DNA from: Mycobacterium sp. OAS707
GTDB taxonomy: Bacteria; Actinomycetota; Actinomycetes; Mycobacteriales; Mycobacteriaceae
NCBI RefSeq assembly: GCF_014873705.1
Contig: NZ_JADBDS010000003.1
Location: forward strand, 310,001-374,000
Length of the DNA stretch: 64,000 nucleotides
Direction: 5' to 3'
The translations under genes and the position numbers were made by a program. The first letter of the stretch is position 1, and each line of letters begins with the position of its first letter. Positions 8,232 through 16,437 of this stretch are shown piece by piece. The notes below the pieces were generated by a model that had not been told where the DNA came from, did no database searches, and saw only the letters and a list, made by a program, of their open reading frames with translations.

Positions 8232-9580
8232 CCACCGCAATTGTGCCCCGGGTGTCCGGGGGCGAAGAAGAGCACGGCCACCTCGAGGAATTCCGCACCG
8301 ACCCAATCGGTTTGATGAAACGCATCCGCGAGGAATGCGGCGATGTCGGCTGGTTCCAACTCGTCGACAAGCACGTGATCTTCCTGTCCGGCGCGGAGGC
8401 CAACGAGTTCTTCTTCCGCTCTGCCGACGAAGATCTCGACCAGGCCGAGGCCTACCCGTTCATGACGCCGATCTTCGGCAAGGGTGTGGTGTTCGACGCC
8501 AGCCCCGAGCGGCGCAAGGAGATGCTGCACAACTCGGCGCTGCGCGGGGAGCAGATGAAGGGCCACGCCGCGACCATCGAGGGCGAAGTCAAGAAGATGA
8601 TCGCCGACTGGGGCGACGAAGGCGAGATCGAACTGCTCGACTTCTTCGCCGAGCTGACCATATACACCTCGACCGCGTGCCTGATCGGGTTGAAGTTCCG
8701 CGAACAGCTCGACCACAGGTTCGCCGAGTACTACCACGACCTGGAGCGCGGCACCGATCCGCTGTGCTATGTCGACCCGTACCTGCCGATCGAGAGCTTC
8801 AGGCGCCGCGACGAGGCCCGCGTGAAACTCGTTGCGCTGGTGCAGGAGATCATGGACCAGCGGTTGGCCAATCCGCCGAAGGACAAGGCCGACCGCGACA
8901 TGCTCGACGTGCTGGTGTCGATCCGCGACGAGGACGGAAACCCCCGGTTCTCCGCCGACGAGGTCACCGGCATGTTCATCTCGCTGATGTTCGCAGGCCA
9001 CCACACCAGCTCAGGAACATCGGCGTGGACGCTGATCGAACTGATCCGCAATCCCGAAATCTACGCCGAGGTGCGCGACGAACTCGACGAGCTCTACGCC
9101 GACGGCCAAGAGGTCAGTTTCCATGCGCTGCGCCAGATTCCGAAGCTGGACAACGTCGTCAAGGAGACGCTGCGGCTGCATCCGCCGCTGATCATCTTGA
9201 TGCGGGTCGCCCAGGGCGAGTTCGAAGTGCAGGGCTTTCCGATTCACAAGGGTGACTTCGTCGCCGCGTCTCCCGCTGTCTCCAACCGGATCCCCGAGGA
9301 CTTCCCCGATCCGGACGCTTTCATCCCCGATCGCTACAACAAGCCCGAACAGGCCGACATCGCCAACCGCTGGACCTGGATCCCGTTCGGCGCGGGACGG
9401 CACCGCTGCGTCGGCGCCGCGTTCGCCCAGATGCAGATCAAGGCGATCTTCTCGGTGTTGTTGCGCGAGTACGAGTTCGAGATGGCGCAGCCCGCCGACT
9501 CGTACCGCAATGACCACTCGAAGATGGTGGTGCAACTGGAGCGCCCGGCCAAAGCACGCTACCGCAGGCGCGCCAAGTAG
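8228..9580 (+). CDS. cyp51: Cytochrome P450 CYP51, sterol 14-alpha-demethylase type (Rv0764c-type)
   Basis: A 450-residue P450, essentially the length of M. tuberculosis CYP51 (451), with the haem-binding loop FGAGRHRCVG placing the ligand cysteine at residue 394, the number known for the M. tuberculosis enzyme. The I-helix F-A-G-H-H-T-S is the CYP51 signature, and E-T-L-R is the K-helix motif. Known CYP51 enzymes remove the 14-alpha-methyl group of sterols such as lanosterol. Mycobacteria do not make these sterols de novo, so the natural substrate is uncertain. The start at 8228 overlaps the SDR stop. The ferredoxin gene follows by ten bases, which is consistent with a redox partner. Confidence 0.96.
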   Translation: MTTAIVPRVSGGEEEHGHLEEFRTDPIGLMKRIREECGDVGWFQLVDKHVIFLSGAEANEFFFRSADEDLDQAEAYPFMTPIFGKGVVFDASPERRKEMLHNSALRGEQMKGHAATIEGEVKKMIADWGDEGEIELLDFFAELTIYTSTACLIGLKFREQLDHRFAEYYHDLERGTDPLCYVDPYLPIESFRRRDEARVKLVALVQEIMDQRLANPPKDKADRDMLDVLVSIRDEDGNPRFSADEVTGMFISLMFAGHHTSSGTSAWTLIELIRNPEIYAEVRDELDELYADGQEVSFHALRQIPKLDNVVKETLRLHPPLIILMRVAQGEFEVQGFPIHKGDFVAASPAVSNRIPEDFPDPDAFIPDRYNKPEQADIANRWTWIPFGAGRHRCVGAAFAQMQIKAIFSVLLREYEFEMAQPADSYRNDHSKMVVQLERPAKARYRRRAK

Positions 9581-9589
9581 GAGGAGACC

Positions 9590-9796
9590 ATGGGTTTTCG
9601 GATCGAGGTCGACTTGGATCTCTGCCAGGGCCACGCCATGTGCGAGGTCGAGGCACCCGACTACTTCACGGTGCCTAAACGGGGGAAGGTCGAAATTCTC
9701 AATACAGAACCGCCGGAAGAAGATCGGGCCCAGATCGAACAAGCCGTGTGGGCCTGTCCCACGCAAGCACTGTCCATCAAAGAAGATAAGGACTGA
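9590..9796 (+). CDS. [3Fe-4S]-type ferredoxin, Rv0763c-type
   Basis: A 68-residue ferredoxin that should donate electrons to CYP51 and perhaps CYP123. The cluster ligands are C12, C18 and C56. The position of the second cysteine of a 4Fe-4S motif is taken by His15 in CQGHAMC, the pattern seen in P450-linked mycobacterial 3Fe-4S ferredoxins. The second half-motif is A-C-P-T-Q-A-L. AGGAGA lies just before the start. It sits between cyp51 and the SnoaL-like gene exactly as Rv0763c does. Confidence 0.95.
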   Translation: MGFRIEVDLDLCQGHAMCEVEAPDYFTVPKRGKVEILNTEPPEEDRAQIEQAVWACPTQALSIKEDKD

Positions 9797-9798
9797 CT

Positions 9799-10344
9799 AT
9801 GCCGTCATTGCCCCGAGAAGAACTCGACAACTGGGTCGAGCAGTGGCTTGCGGTCAACCGCGACTGCGAAAAGAACGGTGACTGGCGACCTCTCGCCGAC
9901 TTCTACACAGACGACGCCACGTACGGCTGGAACATCGGCCCGATGGAAGACGTGATGTGCGTCGGCATCGATGAAATCCGCGACGTCGCCTTGGGTCTGG
10001 AGATGCAGGGCCTGGAGAACTGGCGCTACGAGTATCAGAAGGTGATCGTCGACGACAAGCTCGGCGAGATCGTCGGCTTCTGGAAGCAGATCGTGGACAA
10101 GGCGGACGGCACGCAGGACGAGATCTACGGCATCGGCGGCAGTTGGTTCCGGCTGAACGCGAACCTGAAGATCGAGTGGCAGCGTGACTTCTTCGACTTC
10201 GGCCACGTCTCCAAGATGTTCATGAAGCTGATCGAGTCCGGTGACCTCAGCGCGGGCATGCAGAAGCGGATCGAACGCTCGCTGGCCGGGGAGAAGCTGC
10301 CCGGCTACTACCCGCTCGGGCAAGCGCCGGTGCCGATCTGGTGA
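9799..10344 (+). CDS. SnoaL/NTF2-like protein, Rv0762c-type
   Basis: A 181-residue protein whose first 130 residues read as a SnoaL/NTF2-like cone fold: an N-terminal helix, then D-F-Y-T-D-D-A-T-Y-G-W, then alternating strands. The remainder is a helical tail ending in a Pro/Tyr-rich stretch. It starts two bases after the ferredoxin stop. The same position in M. tuberculosis is Rv0762c, which has no established function. A role in binding or isomerising a steroid- or polyketide-like intermediate is plausible from the fold only. Confidence 0.8.
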   Translation: MPSLPREELDNWVEQWLAVNRDCEKNGDWRPLADFYTDDATYGWNIGPMEDVMCVGIDEIRDVALGLEMQGLENWRYEYQKVIVDDKLGEIVGFWKQIVDKADGTQDEIYGIGGSWFRLNANLKIEWQRDFFDFGHVSKMFMKLIESGDLSAGMQKRIERSLAGEKLPGYYPLGQAPVPIW

Positions 10345-10437
10345 CTCCCGGCCAAGCGGTTGCTTGGGGGCGGGTGTGACGCACCTAACTAATGGCTCTA
10401 GTCTGTGGTCAGTGGCACTAGCGGAAGGCACCTGAGG

Positions 10438-11565
10438 ATGAAGACAAAAGGCGCTCTCATCTGGGAGTTCAACCAGCCGTGGTCGATCGAGGAGATCGAG
10501 ATCGGCGACCCCGTCAAGGACGAGGTGAAGATCCAGATGGAGGCGTCGGGGATGTGCCACTCCGACCATCATCTGGTCACTGGCGGCATCCCGATGGGCG
10601 GCTTCCCGGTGCTCGGCGGCCATGAGGGAGCCGGCATCGTCACCGAGGTCGGGCCCGGCGTGGAGGAAGTCGCCCCCGGCGACCACGTCGTGCTGTCCTT
10701 CATCCCGTCGTGCGGGCACTGTCCGTCGTGTCAGGCCGGGCTGCGCAACTTGTGTGACCTGGGCGCAGGACTTCTCAACGGCGCGGCCGTCTCCGACGGC
10801 ACCTTCCGGATCCAGGCCAAGGGCCAGAACGTTTTCCCGATGACGCTGCTGGGCACCTTCTCGCCGTACATGGTCGTGCACAAGAGCTCTGTGGTGAAGA
10901 TCGACCCGTCGATCCCGTTCGAGGTGGCCGCCCTGGTGGGTTGCGGCGTGACCACCGGCTACGGCTCGGCAGTACGCACCGCTGACATCCGGCCCGGCCA
11001 GGACGTCGCGGTCGTCGGCGTCGGCGGCGTCGGCATGTCAGCCCTTCAGGGTGCGGTCAATGCTGGCGCTCGGCACATCTTCGTCATCGAGCCCGTCGAG
11101 TGGAAGCGCGACGCGGCACTGAAATTCGGTGCCACCCACGCATATCCGGACATCAACACCGCGCTGATGGGCATCGCCGAGGTCACCGCGGGCTTCATGG
11201 CCCACAAAGTCATCGTCACCGTCGGTGAGCTCCACGGGGAAGACATCGACAACTACCTGATGATCACCGCCAAGGGCGGCACCTGCGTCGCGACCGCGAT
11301 CGGCAGTCTGCTCGACACCCAGGTGACGCTCAACCTCGCGATGCTCACGCTGATGCAGAAGAACCTGCAGGGCACCATCTTCGGCGGCGGCAACCCGCAC
11401 TACGACATTCCGCAGCTGCTGTCGATGTACAAGGTAGGCAAGCTCAACATCGACGACATGATCACCCGTCAGTACAAGCTGGAGCAGATCAACGAGGGCT
11501 ACCAGGACATGCTGGACGGCAAGAACATTCGCGGCGTGATCCGCTACACCGACGACGACCGGTAG
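10438..11565 (+). CDS. adhB: Zinc-dependent alcohol dehydrogenase, NDMA-type, AdhB/Rv0761c-type
   Basis: A 375-residue medium-chain zinc alcohol dehydrogenase. Catalytic zinc ligands appear in G-M-C-H-S-D and G-H-E-G-A-G, the structural-zinc cysteines in PSCGHCPSCQAGLRNLC, and the nucleotide motif in VGVGGVGMSALQG. The family (Rxyl_3153/NDMA-dependent type) binds its nicotinamide cofactor tightly. The ATG at 10438 is preferred over a frame opening at 10405, because the family starts with M-K-T-K-G-A. A 93-base gap precedes it, the largest in this rightward operon, so an internal promoter is possible. It corresponds to Rv0761c. Confidence 0.92.
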   Translation: MKTKGALIWEFNQPWSIEEIEIGDPVKDEVKIQMEASGMCHSDHHLVTGGIPMGGFPVLGGHEGAGIVTEVGPGVEEVAPGDHVVLSFIPSCGHCPSCQAGLRNLCDLGAGLLNGAAVSDGTFRIQAKGQNVFPMTLLGTFSPYMVVHKSSVVKIDPSIPFEVAALVGCGVTTGYGSAVRTADIRPGQDVAVVGVGGVGMSALQGAVNAGARHIFVIEPVEWKRDAALKFGATHAYPDINTALMGIAEVTAGFMAHKVIVTVGELHGEDIDNYLMITAKGGTCVATAIGSLLDTQVTLNLAMLTLMQKNLQGTIFGGGNPHYDIPQLLSMYKVGKLNIDDMITRQYKLEQINEGYQDMLDGKNIRGVIRYTDDDR

Positions 11566-11567
11566 CG

Positions 11568-13568
11568 GTGGCCCGCGGGTTCACCCACCTGTTGCAGCCG
11601 GGCCGGATCGGCTCGATGACGCTGCGCAACCGCTTCGTCATGTCTCCGATGGAGACCATGTACGGAACGCCGGACGGCCTACCCGCGGAGCGCACGCGTG
11701 CCTACTTCGCCGCCCGGGCCAAGGGAGGCGTTGGGCTGATCACCGTGGGCGCCACCGGAATCGACCCCAAACACCCCGAGACGCCCGGCGGCCTGCACCT
11801 TGGCACCGACGCGGCCGTCGACGCCCACCGCGCACTGGTTGACGCGGTGCACGAACACGGCGCCAAGATCCAGCCGCAGATCGTGCACGCCGGACCCGAC
11901 GGGCTGGGACCGGAGATGTACGGCGTGACTTCCATTGGGCCGTCGGTCATTCCGTCGTACCTGACCGGTAGGCCGTCGGCGGAGGTCACCCACGAACAAC
12001 TCGTCGAGGTGTTCGACTTGTTCAAAGCGGCGGTTCGCCGAGCGGCCGAAGCCGGCTACGACGGCATCGAACTACATGCCGCGCACGGCTACATGTTCCT
12101 CGGGTCATTCCTGGCGCCGCAGCGCAACCGCCGCACCGACGACTACCGCGGCGACTCGGTCAAGGGCCGCATCCGCGTCGTCGTCGAGGCGCTGGCCGCC
12201 ATCAGATCCGAGATCGGTGACGCACTACCGATCACACTGCGCATCTCCGGGTATGAGCGGGTCGCAGGCGGTCGACCGATGTTCGAAACCGCCCAGGTGG
12301 CACCGCAATTGGTAGCCGCCGGTGTGAACGCCTTCCACGTCAGCGGCGGCGTGATCGACCGGCTCGTAACCGGCATGGTCAACTCCTCAGACGACGGCGA
12401 CGCGCTCAACGTCGGCGCGGCTGCCGCGGTCAAGCAAGTCGTCGATGTGCCGGTCATCGCTGTCGGACGCATCCACGACGCCGAGCGTGCCGAGCAGATT
12501 CTCGCCGACGGGCGCGCCGACTTCATCGCGATGGGCCGTCCGATGCTCGCCGACCCCGAGCTGCCGAACAAAGTCGCCTCCGGTCACGCCGACCGCGTGC
12601 GCAAGTGCATCTCATGCGAAAACTGCATCGACGCCATGGAACAACGCTTCTCTGTCGACTGCGCCGTCAATCCCCGCACCGGCAAGGAACGCGAACTGGC
12701 CGCACCCCGCGCGCCGCGCGCCAAGAACGTGGTGGTGATCGGCAGCGGACCGGCAGGCATGGAAGCAGCGCGGGTCGCCGCCGGGCGCGGCCACCGTGTC
12801 ACGCTCTTCGAACGCAACACCCAGACCGGCGGCGCGCTGCTGTGGGCGTCGATCCTGCACCAGGAGAACGAACCGTTCTTGCGGTGGCTACGCGATGAGG
12901 TCAGCCGCAGCGAGGTGAATGTCGAGCTGGGACACGAGGTTTCAGCAGATGACATCGTTTCCCTGCAGCCCGACGCGGTCGTGGTTGCCAACGGTGGCCA
13001 GGTCGTCCTGCCTACCATCGCAGGAAGTTCACTGCCGCATGTGCAGACCGGCGAAGCGCTTCGCGAACAGTTCGGCGGGTGGCGGCAGCGGCTGGTCCGC
13101 CCCGGGACTGTTCGGCTGGCGTCCAAGGCATGGATGCCGATCGGTCATCGCGTCGTGATCATCGGCGCCGACCTCGTCGCGCTGGAGCTCGCCGAGTTCC
13201 TCGCCGCGCGTGGTCGGCTCGTCTCGGTGCTCGAGACAGGCAAGACCATCGCGCCCGAACTGGGCAACAAGCGCAAGACCGAACACATGGACCGGCTCGA
13301 CCGGTTGGGCGTCACGGTGCACGTGCGCGTCGCGGTGGAGCAGATCGCGCCCGACGGGGTGGATTTCACGCCCTATGGCGGCCGCAGCCGCAGGCTCGCT
13401 GCGGACAGCGTCGTCGTTGCAGGCACCCTGCAACCGAACACGGAACTGTACGAGAAGCTCGTCGCCGCGCTGCCCAACGCGGCTGTGCACGCCGCGGGGG
13501 ACTGCACTGGGCTCGGGCTGATCCGCAAGGCCACCGCGGACGGCGCCCGCGCCGCCTGCGCCATCTAA
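11568..13568 (+). CDS. FMN/FAD oxidoreductase, 2,4-dienoyl-CoA reductase/old-yellow-enzyme type
   Basis: A 666-residue three-part flavoenzyme. Residues 1-330 form an old-yellow-enzyme TIM barrel for FMN (opening F-T-H-L-L-Q-P-G-R-I-G, with the H-A-A-H-G-Y motif). C347, C350, C353 and C365 are placed to hold a 4Fe-4S cluster. Residues 385-666 carry the FAD/NAD(P) domain with VVVIGSGPAGMEAA. This is the architecture of 2,4-dienoyl-CoA reductase, trimethylamine dehydrogenase and bile-acid or steroid enoate reductases. A GTG start lies two bases after the adhB stop. The gene is not found between Rv0761c and Rv0760c in M. tuberculosis, so it extends the pathway, perhaps by reducing an enone. Confidence 0.9.
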   Translation: MARGFTHLLQPGRIGSMTLRNRFVMSPMETMYGTPDGLPAERTRAYFAARAKGGVGLITVGATGIDPKHPETPGGLHLGTDAAVDAHRALVDAVHEHGAKIQPQIVHAGPDGLGPEMYGVTSIGPSVIPSYLTGRPSAEVTHEQLVEVFDLFKAAVRRAAEAGYDGIELHAAHGYMFLGSFLAPQRNRRTDDYRGDSVKGRIRVVVEALAAIRSEIGDALPITLRISGYERVAGGRPMFETAQVAPQLVAAGVNAFHVSGGVIDRLVTGMVNSSDDGDALNVGAAAAVKQVVDVPVIAVGRIHDAERAEQILADGRADFIAMGRPMLADPELPNKVASGHADRVRKCISCENCIDAMEQRFSVDCAVNPRTGKERELAAPRAPRAKNVVVIGSGPAGMEAARVAAGRGHRVTLFERNTQTGGALLWASILHQENEPFLRWLRDEVSRSEVNVELGHEVSADDIVSLQPDAVVVANGGQVVLPTIAGSSLPHVQTGEALREQFGGWRQRLVRPGTVRLASKAWMPIGHRVVIIGADLVALELAEFLAARGRLVSVLETGKTIAPELGNKRKTEHMDRLDRLGVTVHVRVAVEQIAPDGVDFTPYGGRSRRLAADSVVVAGTLQPNTELYEKLVAALPNAAVHAAGDCTGLGLIRKATADGARAACAI

Positions 13569-13581
13569 CAAGAGGAGTGAA

Positions 13582-14016
13582 ATGAGTCAGGAGACAGTGG
13601 AAAAGACGCCCGTCGTCGCCGCATCGGAGTCGTCATGGCGCTGCGTGCAATCCGGGGACAGGGAGGGTTGGCTGGCGTTGATGGCCGACGACGTCATGAT
13701 CGAGGACCCGATCGGCGATGCGTTCACCAATCCTGGTGGCACCGGTGTGCGCGGCAAAGAGGCCGTTGCGGCCTTCTACGACGCGAACATCGGCCCGAAC
13801 AAGCTCACGGTCACTCGGGAAGAGACATTCCCGTCGAGCTCACCGACCGAGATCGCCTACATTCTGGTGCTGCGCACCGAGTTTCCTAACGGCATGGTTG
13901 CCACCGTGCGCGGCGCGTTCACCTACAAGGTCAACGACGCCGGGCTGATCACCAATCTGCGCGGCTACTGGAACATGGACGCCATGCAGTTCACTGAGCC
14001 GGACAAGAAGGATTAG
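13582..14016 (+). CDS. SnoaL-like/ketosteroid-isomerase-fold protein, Rv0760c-type
   Basis: A 144-residue single-domain SnoaL-like protein with the D-D-V-M-I-E-D-P-I-G-D segment typical of this fold and length close to Rv0760c (139). Rv0760c is known as a ketosteroid-isomerase-like fold protein that binds steroid-type ligands. It follows the flavin oxidoreductase after a GAGGAG ribosome-binding site. Together with the P450s and the enone-reductase-like neighbour it supports a steroid- or terpenoid-processing locus. Whether it has isomerase activity cannot be read from the sequence. Confidence 0.85.
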   Translation: MSQETVEKTPVVAASESSWRCVQSGDREGWLALMADDVMIEDPIGDAFTNPGGTGVRGKEAVAAFYDANIGPNKLTVTREETFPSSSPTEIAYILVLRTEFPNGMVATVRGAFTYKVNDAGLITNLRGYWNMDAMQFTEPDKKD

Positions 14017-14875
14017 CGCGCTTCTCGCCGGCCGCGGCGCCGTCGTGGTCGGCGGCACCCGTGGTGTCGGTCTCGCGGTCGCCGAATTGCTGGCCGCGCA
14101 AGGCGCCGGCGTGGTGGTCAACGGCCGCGATCAGGGCACGGCCGCCGAAGCAGCCCAACGCATTACGGGTGCTGTCGCATTCGCGGGTTCTCCTGCCGAA
14201 CCCGCCGTCGCTGACGCGTTGATCGACGCCTGCGTCCAACAGTTCGACCGGATCGACATCCTGGTGAACTGTGCGGGGACCGCCGGGCTGGCCAGCGAGT
14301 CGATACTCACCGTGACCAGTGCACGGTTCCGCGACCTGGTCGACGCGCACCTCGGCACGACCTTCGAGACGTGTCGCGCTGCGGCACCGAAAATGGTTGC
14401 GCAGGGCGGCGGTTCGATCATCAACAGCAGTTCGTTCGCCTACCTCGGCGACTACGGCGGCACCGGCTACCCGGCCGGCAAGGGCGGTGTCAACGGGCTG
14501 ACGATGGCGATCGCGGCCGAGCTGAAGGAGCACGACGTGCGCGCGAACGTCGTGTGCCCTGGCGCGAAGACGCGGCTGTCGACAGGCCCGGAGTACGAAG
14601 ACCACATCGTCGCGTTGCACCGCCGCGGTCTGCTCGACGACACCAGCATGCAGGCGGCGCTCGACGCTCCGCCAGCCGAGTTCGTGGCACCGACGTATGC
14701 GTATCTGGCCAGCGATCTCGCCAAGGGCATCACGGGTCAGATCTTCATCGCCGCAGGTGGTTTCGTCGGCCGCTTCGACCGCCCGAAACCGTCGATCGTT
14801 GCGTACCGGGACCACAGTGAGTCGCCCCCATGGTCGGTGAACGAACTCGACGAGATGATCCGCACAGCCGACTAG
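14012..14875 (+). CDS. Short-chain dehydrogenase/reductase with unclear (non-AUG) start
   Basis: An SDR with the cofactor motif G-G-T-R-G-V-G, the N-S-S-S catalytic serine region and the YPAGK Tyr-Lys pair. The first conventional start is GTG at 14045, but that sits directly before the cofactor motif and removes the first beta strand. The frame upstream reads L-L-A-G-R-G-A-V, as expected for that strand, and the only start-like codon placed suitably is ATT at 14012, preceded by AAGAAGG and overlapping the previous gene's stop codon. The coordinates use that ATT; 14045 is the conservative alternative. It is the last gene of the rightward operon. The C-terminal 50 residues extend beyond the usual SDR core. 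Confidence 0.75.
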   Translation: MSALLAGRGAVVVGGTRGVGLAVAELLAAQGAGVVVNGRDQGTAAEAAQRITGAVAFAGSPAEPAVADALIDACVQQFDRIDILVNCAGTAGLASESILTVTSARFRDLVDAHLGTTFETCRAAAPKMVAQGGGSIINSSSFAYLGDYGGTGYPAGKGGVNGLTMAIAAELKEHDVRANVVCPGAKTRLSTGPEYEDHIVALHRRGLLDDTSMQAALDAPPAEFVAPTYAYLASDLAKGITGQIFIAAGGFVGRFDRPKPSIVAYRDHSESPPWSVNELDEMIRTAD

Positions 14876-14886
14876 CGACAGATCAG

Positions 14887-16434
14887 CTACGCCGTTTCCT
14901 CATGCACCTGCCTCTCGGCGTCGGGCCGCAGCGGAATCACGTTGTCGCCTGTCGCGACTTCCAAAGTGTGCAAATCGTGCCCGTGCGCCGTCTTGTCCCA
15001 GAAGTGCCGCTTCGTCGGCGTCATGAGCTCGTAGACCGCCTTCACCAGTGACACCACGGTCAGCATCTGCCAGATTCCGCACAGCACCAAGAGCATGTAT
15101 TTGACGGTGCTGAACCCTTTACGCTTGTTGGCGGCAGCCACATGCTGCAGGAACAGCGCGAAGTTGCCGAAAACGAGCAGTAGCACGCCCAGATAGAGCA
15201 ACAACACGGGAAAGAGCTTTTCGATGCCGGGCGATCGAGTGGCGAAGTAGACGAACGTCAAGACCCAGGACAATGCGCTGAGCAGAATGCTCAATGGTGT
15301 TCCGATCAAGAACAATTCGTAAACGAACCACCGGCGCAGACCCATGTGGCGGATGGTGCGCAACGGCCTGCGCATGAAGATCAGCGCGGTTTGAATGTAG
15401 CCCTTGAGCCACCGCGAACGCTGGCCGATCAAGGTAGGCACCGTCGTAGTGGCGATCTCGTACGTGACGCTGTCGAGCATGGCGATCTTGTAGCCGTGCA
15501 GAGCCAAAGCGCCCGCCAAGTCGGCATCCTCGGTGACGTTGTACATGTCCCATATCCCGATCCACTTGGCGTCGCGGGGCAGCCGACTCCTGCTGATGCC
15601 GACACGGATCAACGGTTCAAAGCGGAAGTGATTGGACGTGCCGCCGAGTGGGGGTACCAGGCCGAGGTGTGCGAGTCCGGGCAGCACCCATTCGAAGTGG
15701 ATCGCGTACTCCACCCACATCAACCGCGACACCCAGCTGCTGGTCTGGTTGGAGAACGCCAATCGCGCCTGCAAGCAGACAACGCCCGGGTCGACCTTCT
15801 CGTAGGCGCGGAATGCGCCCGCGGCCTTGAGCAGCTGGCTCGGCTCCGGGCGGTCCTCCGCGTCGTACACAACGCAAAGGCCGGCCCTGAACTTCTTCGA
15901 CTTGTCCTGAAGGACCTTGTGCGCACCGTAGTTCAGGGCACGCTGCTTGCCGTAGGGCTTGACCGGCGGCACTTCGACGACCTCGACATAATCGGGCAGC
16001 TTGGCCTCGTCGATTGCGGCACGAGTCTGCGGGTCGCGATCGCGGGTTTCGACAAGCAGCATCACCCGCAATTTGTCTCTCGGATAAAGCAATTCATTCA
16101 GCCCCCGTATCATCGGCGGTATCATCGCTGCTTCCTGGTACAAGGGCACGAAGATGGTGTAACGCGGCAGGTCTGGGTCGGTGACGTCCGGCACGACGTA
16201 GTCCGGATGCCGGTACCGCGTCGACGCCCACCATGCGCCCATCTTGAAGAGACCGACGAAAACGGCGAAGAACGTCAGCACCAGTGCGACAACCACTTTC
16301 GCCGCGGTCAGCGGGGCGACAATTGTGAACGCGACGACCAGGACGATTACCGTCGCGAAGAAGATCAGTTGGCCGGTATTGACGACAGCGGCGGCGGTGT
16401 AGCGCACCGGACGCGCGGCGGCTTGCGTGACCAT
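14887..16434 (-). CDS. Membrane-bound family-2 glycosyltransferase, cellulose-synthase-like
   Basis: A 515-residue processive-type GT2. Two N-terminal membrane helices (about residues 18-65) precede the catalytic domain, which shows the DxD-type D-A-E-D, the acceptor-site T-E-D-A-D and the QRSRWLKG motif of processive synthases. Three more helices follow at about 370-470. It should polymerise or transfer a sugar from a nucleotide donor at the inner face of the membrane and may help export the product. It is the last gene of a five-gene leftward operon beginning at 24246, three bases after the GT-C-like gene. Product and sugar are unknown. Confidence 0.88.
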   Translation of the reverse strand: MVTQAAARPVRYTAAAVVNTGQLIFFATVIVLVVAFTIVAPLTAAKVVVALVLTFFAVFVGLFKMGAWWASTRYRHPDYVVPDVTDPDLPRYTIFVPLYQEAAMIPPMIRGLNELLYPRDKLRVMLLVETRDRDPQTRAAIDEAKLPDYVEVVEVPPVKPYGKQRALNYGAHKVLQDKSKKFRAGLCVVYDAEDRPEPSQLLKAAGAFRAYEKVDPGVVCLQARLAFSNQTSSWVSRLMWVEYAIHFEWVLPGLAHLGLVPPLGGTSNHFRFEPLIRVGISRSRLPRDAKWIGIWDMYNVTEDADLAGALALHGYKIAMLDSVTYEIATTTVPTLIGQRSRWLKGYIQTALIFMRRPLRTIRHMGLRRWFVYELFLIGTPLSILLSALSWVLTFVYFATRSPGIEKLFPVLLLYLGVLLLVFGNFALFLQHVAAANKRKGFSTVKYMLLVLCGIWQMLTVVSLVKAVYELMTPTKRHFWDKTAHGHDLHTLEVATGDNVIPLRPDAERQVHEETA

Positions 16435-16437
16435 GCC

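Noticed and set aside
10398..10421. CTAGT...ACTAG inverted repeat upstream of adhB as an operator
   Set aside because: Arms are only five bases with a 14-base spacer, and no second copy was found, so it may be chance.
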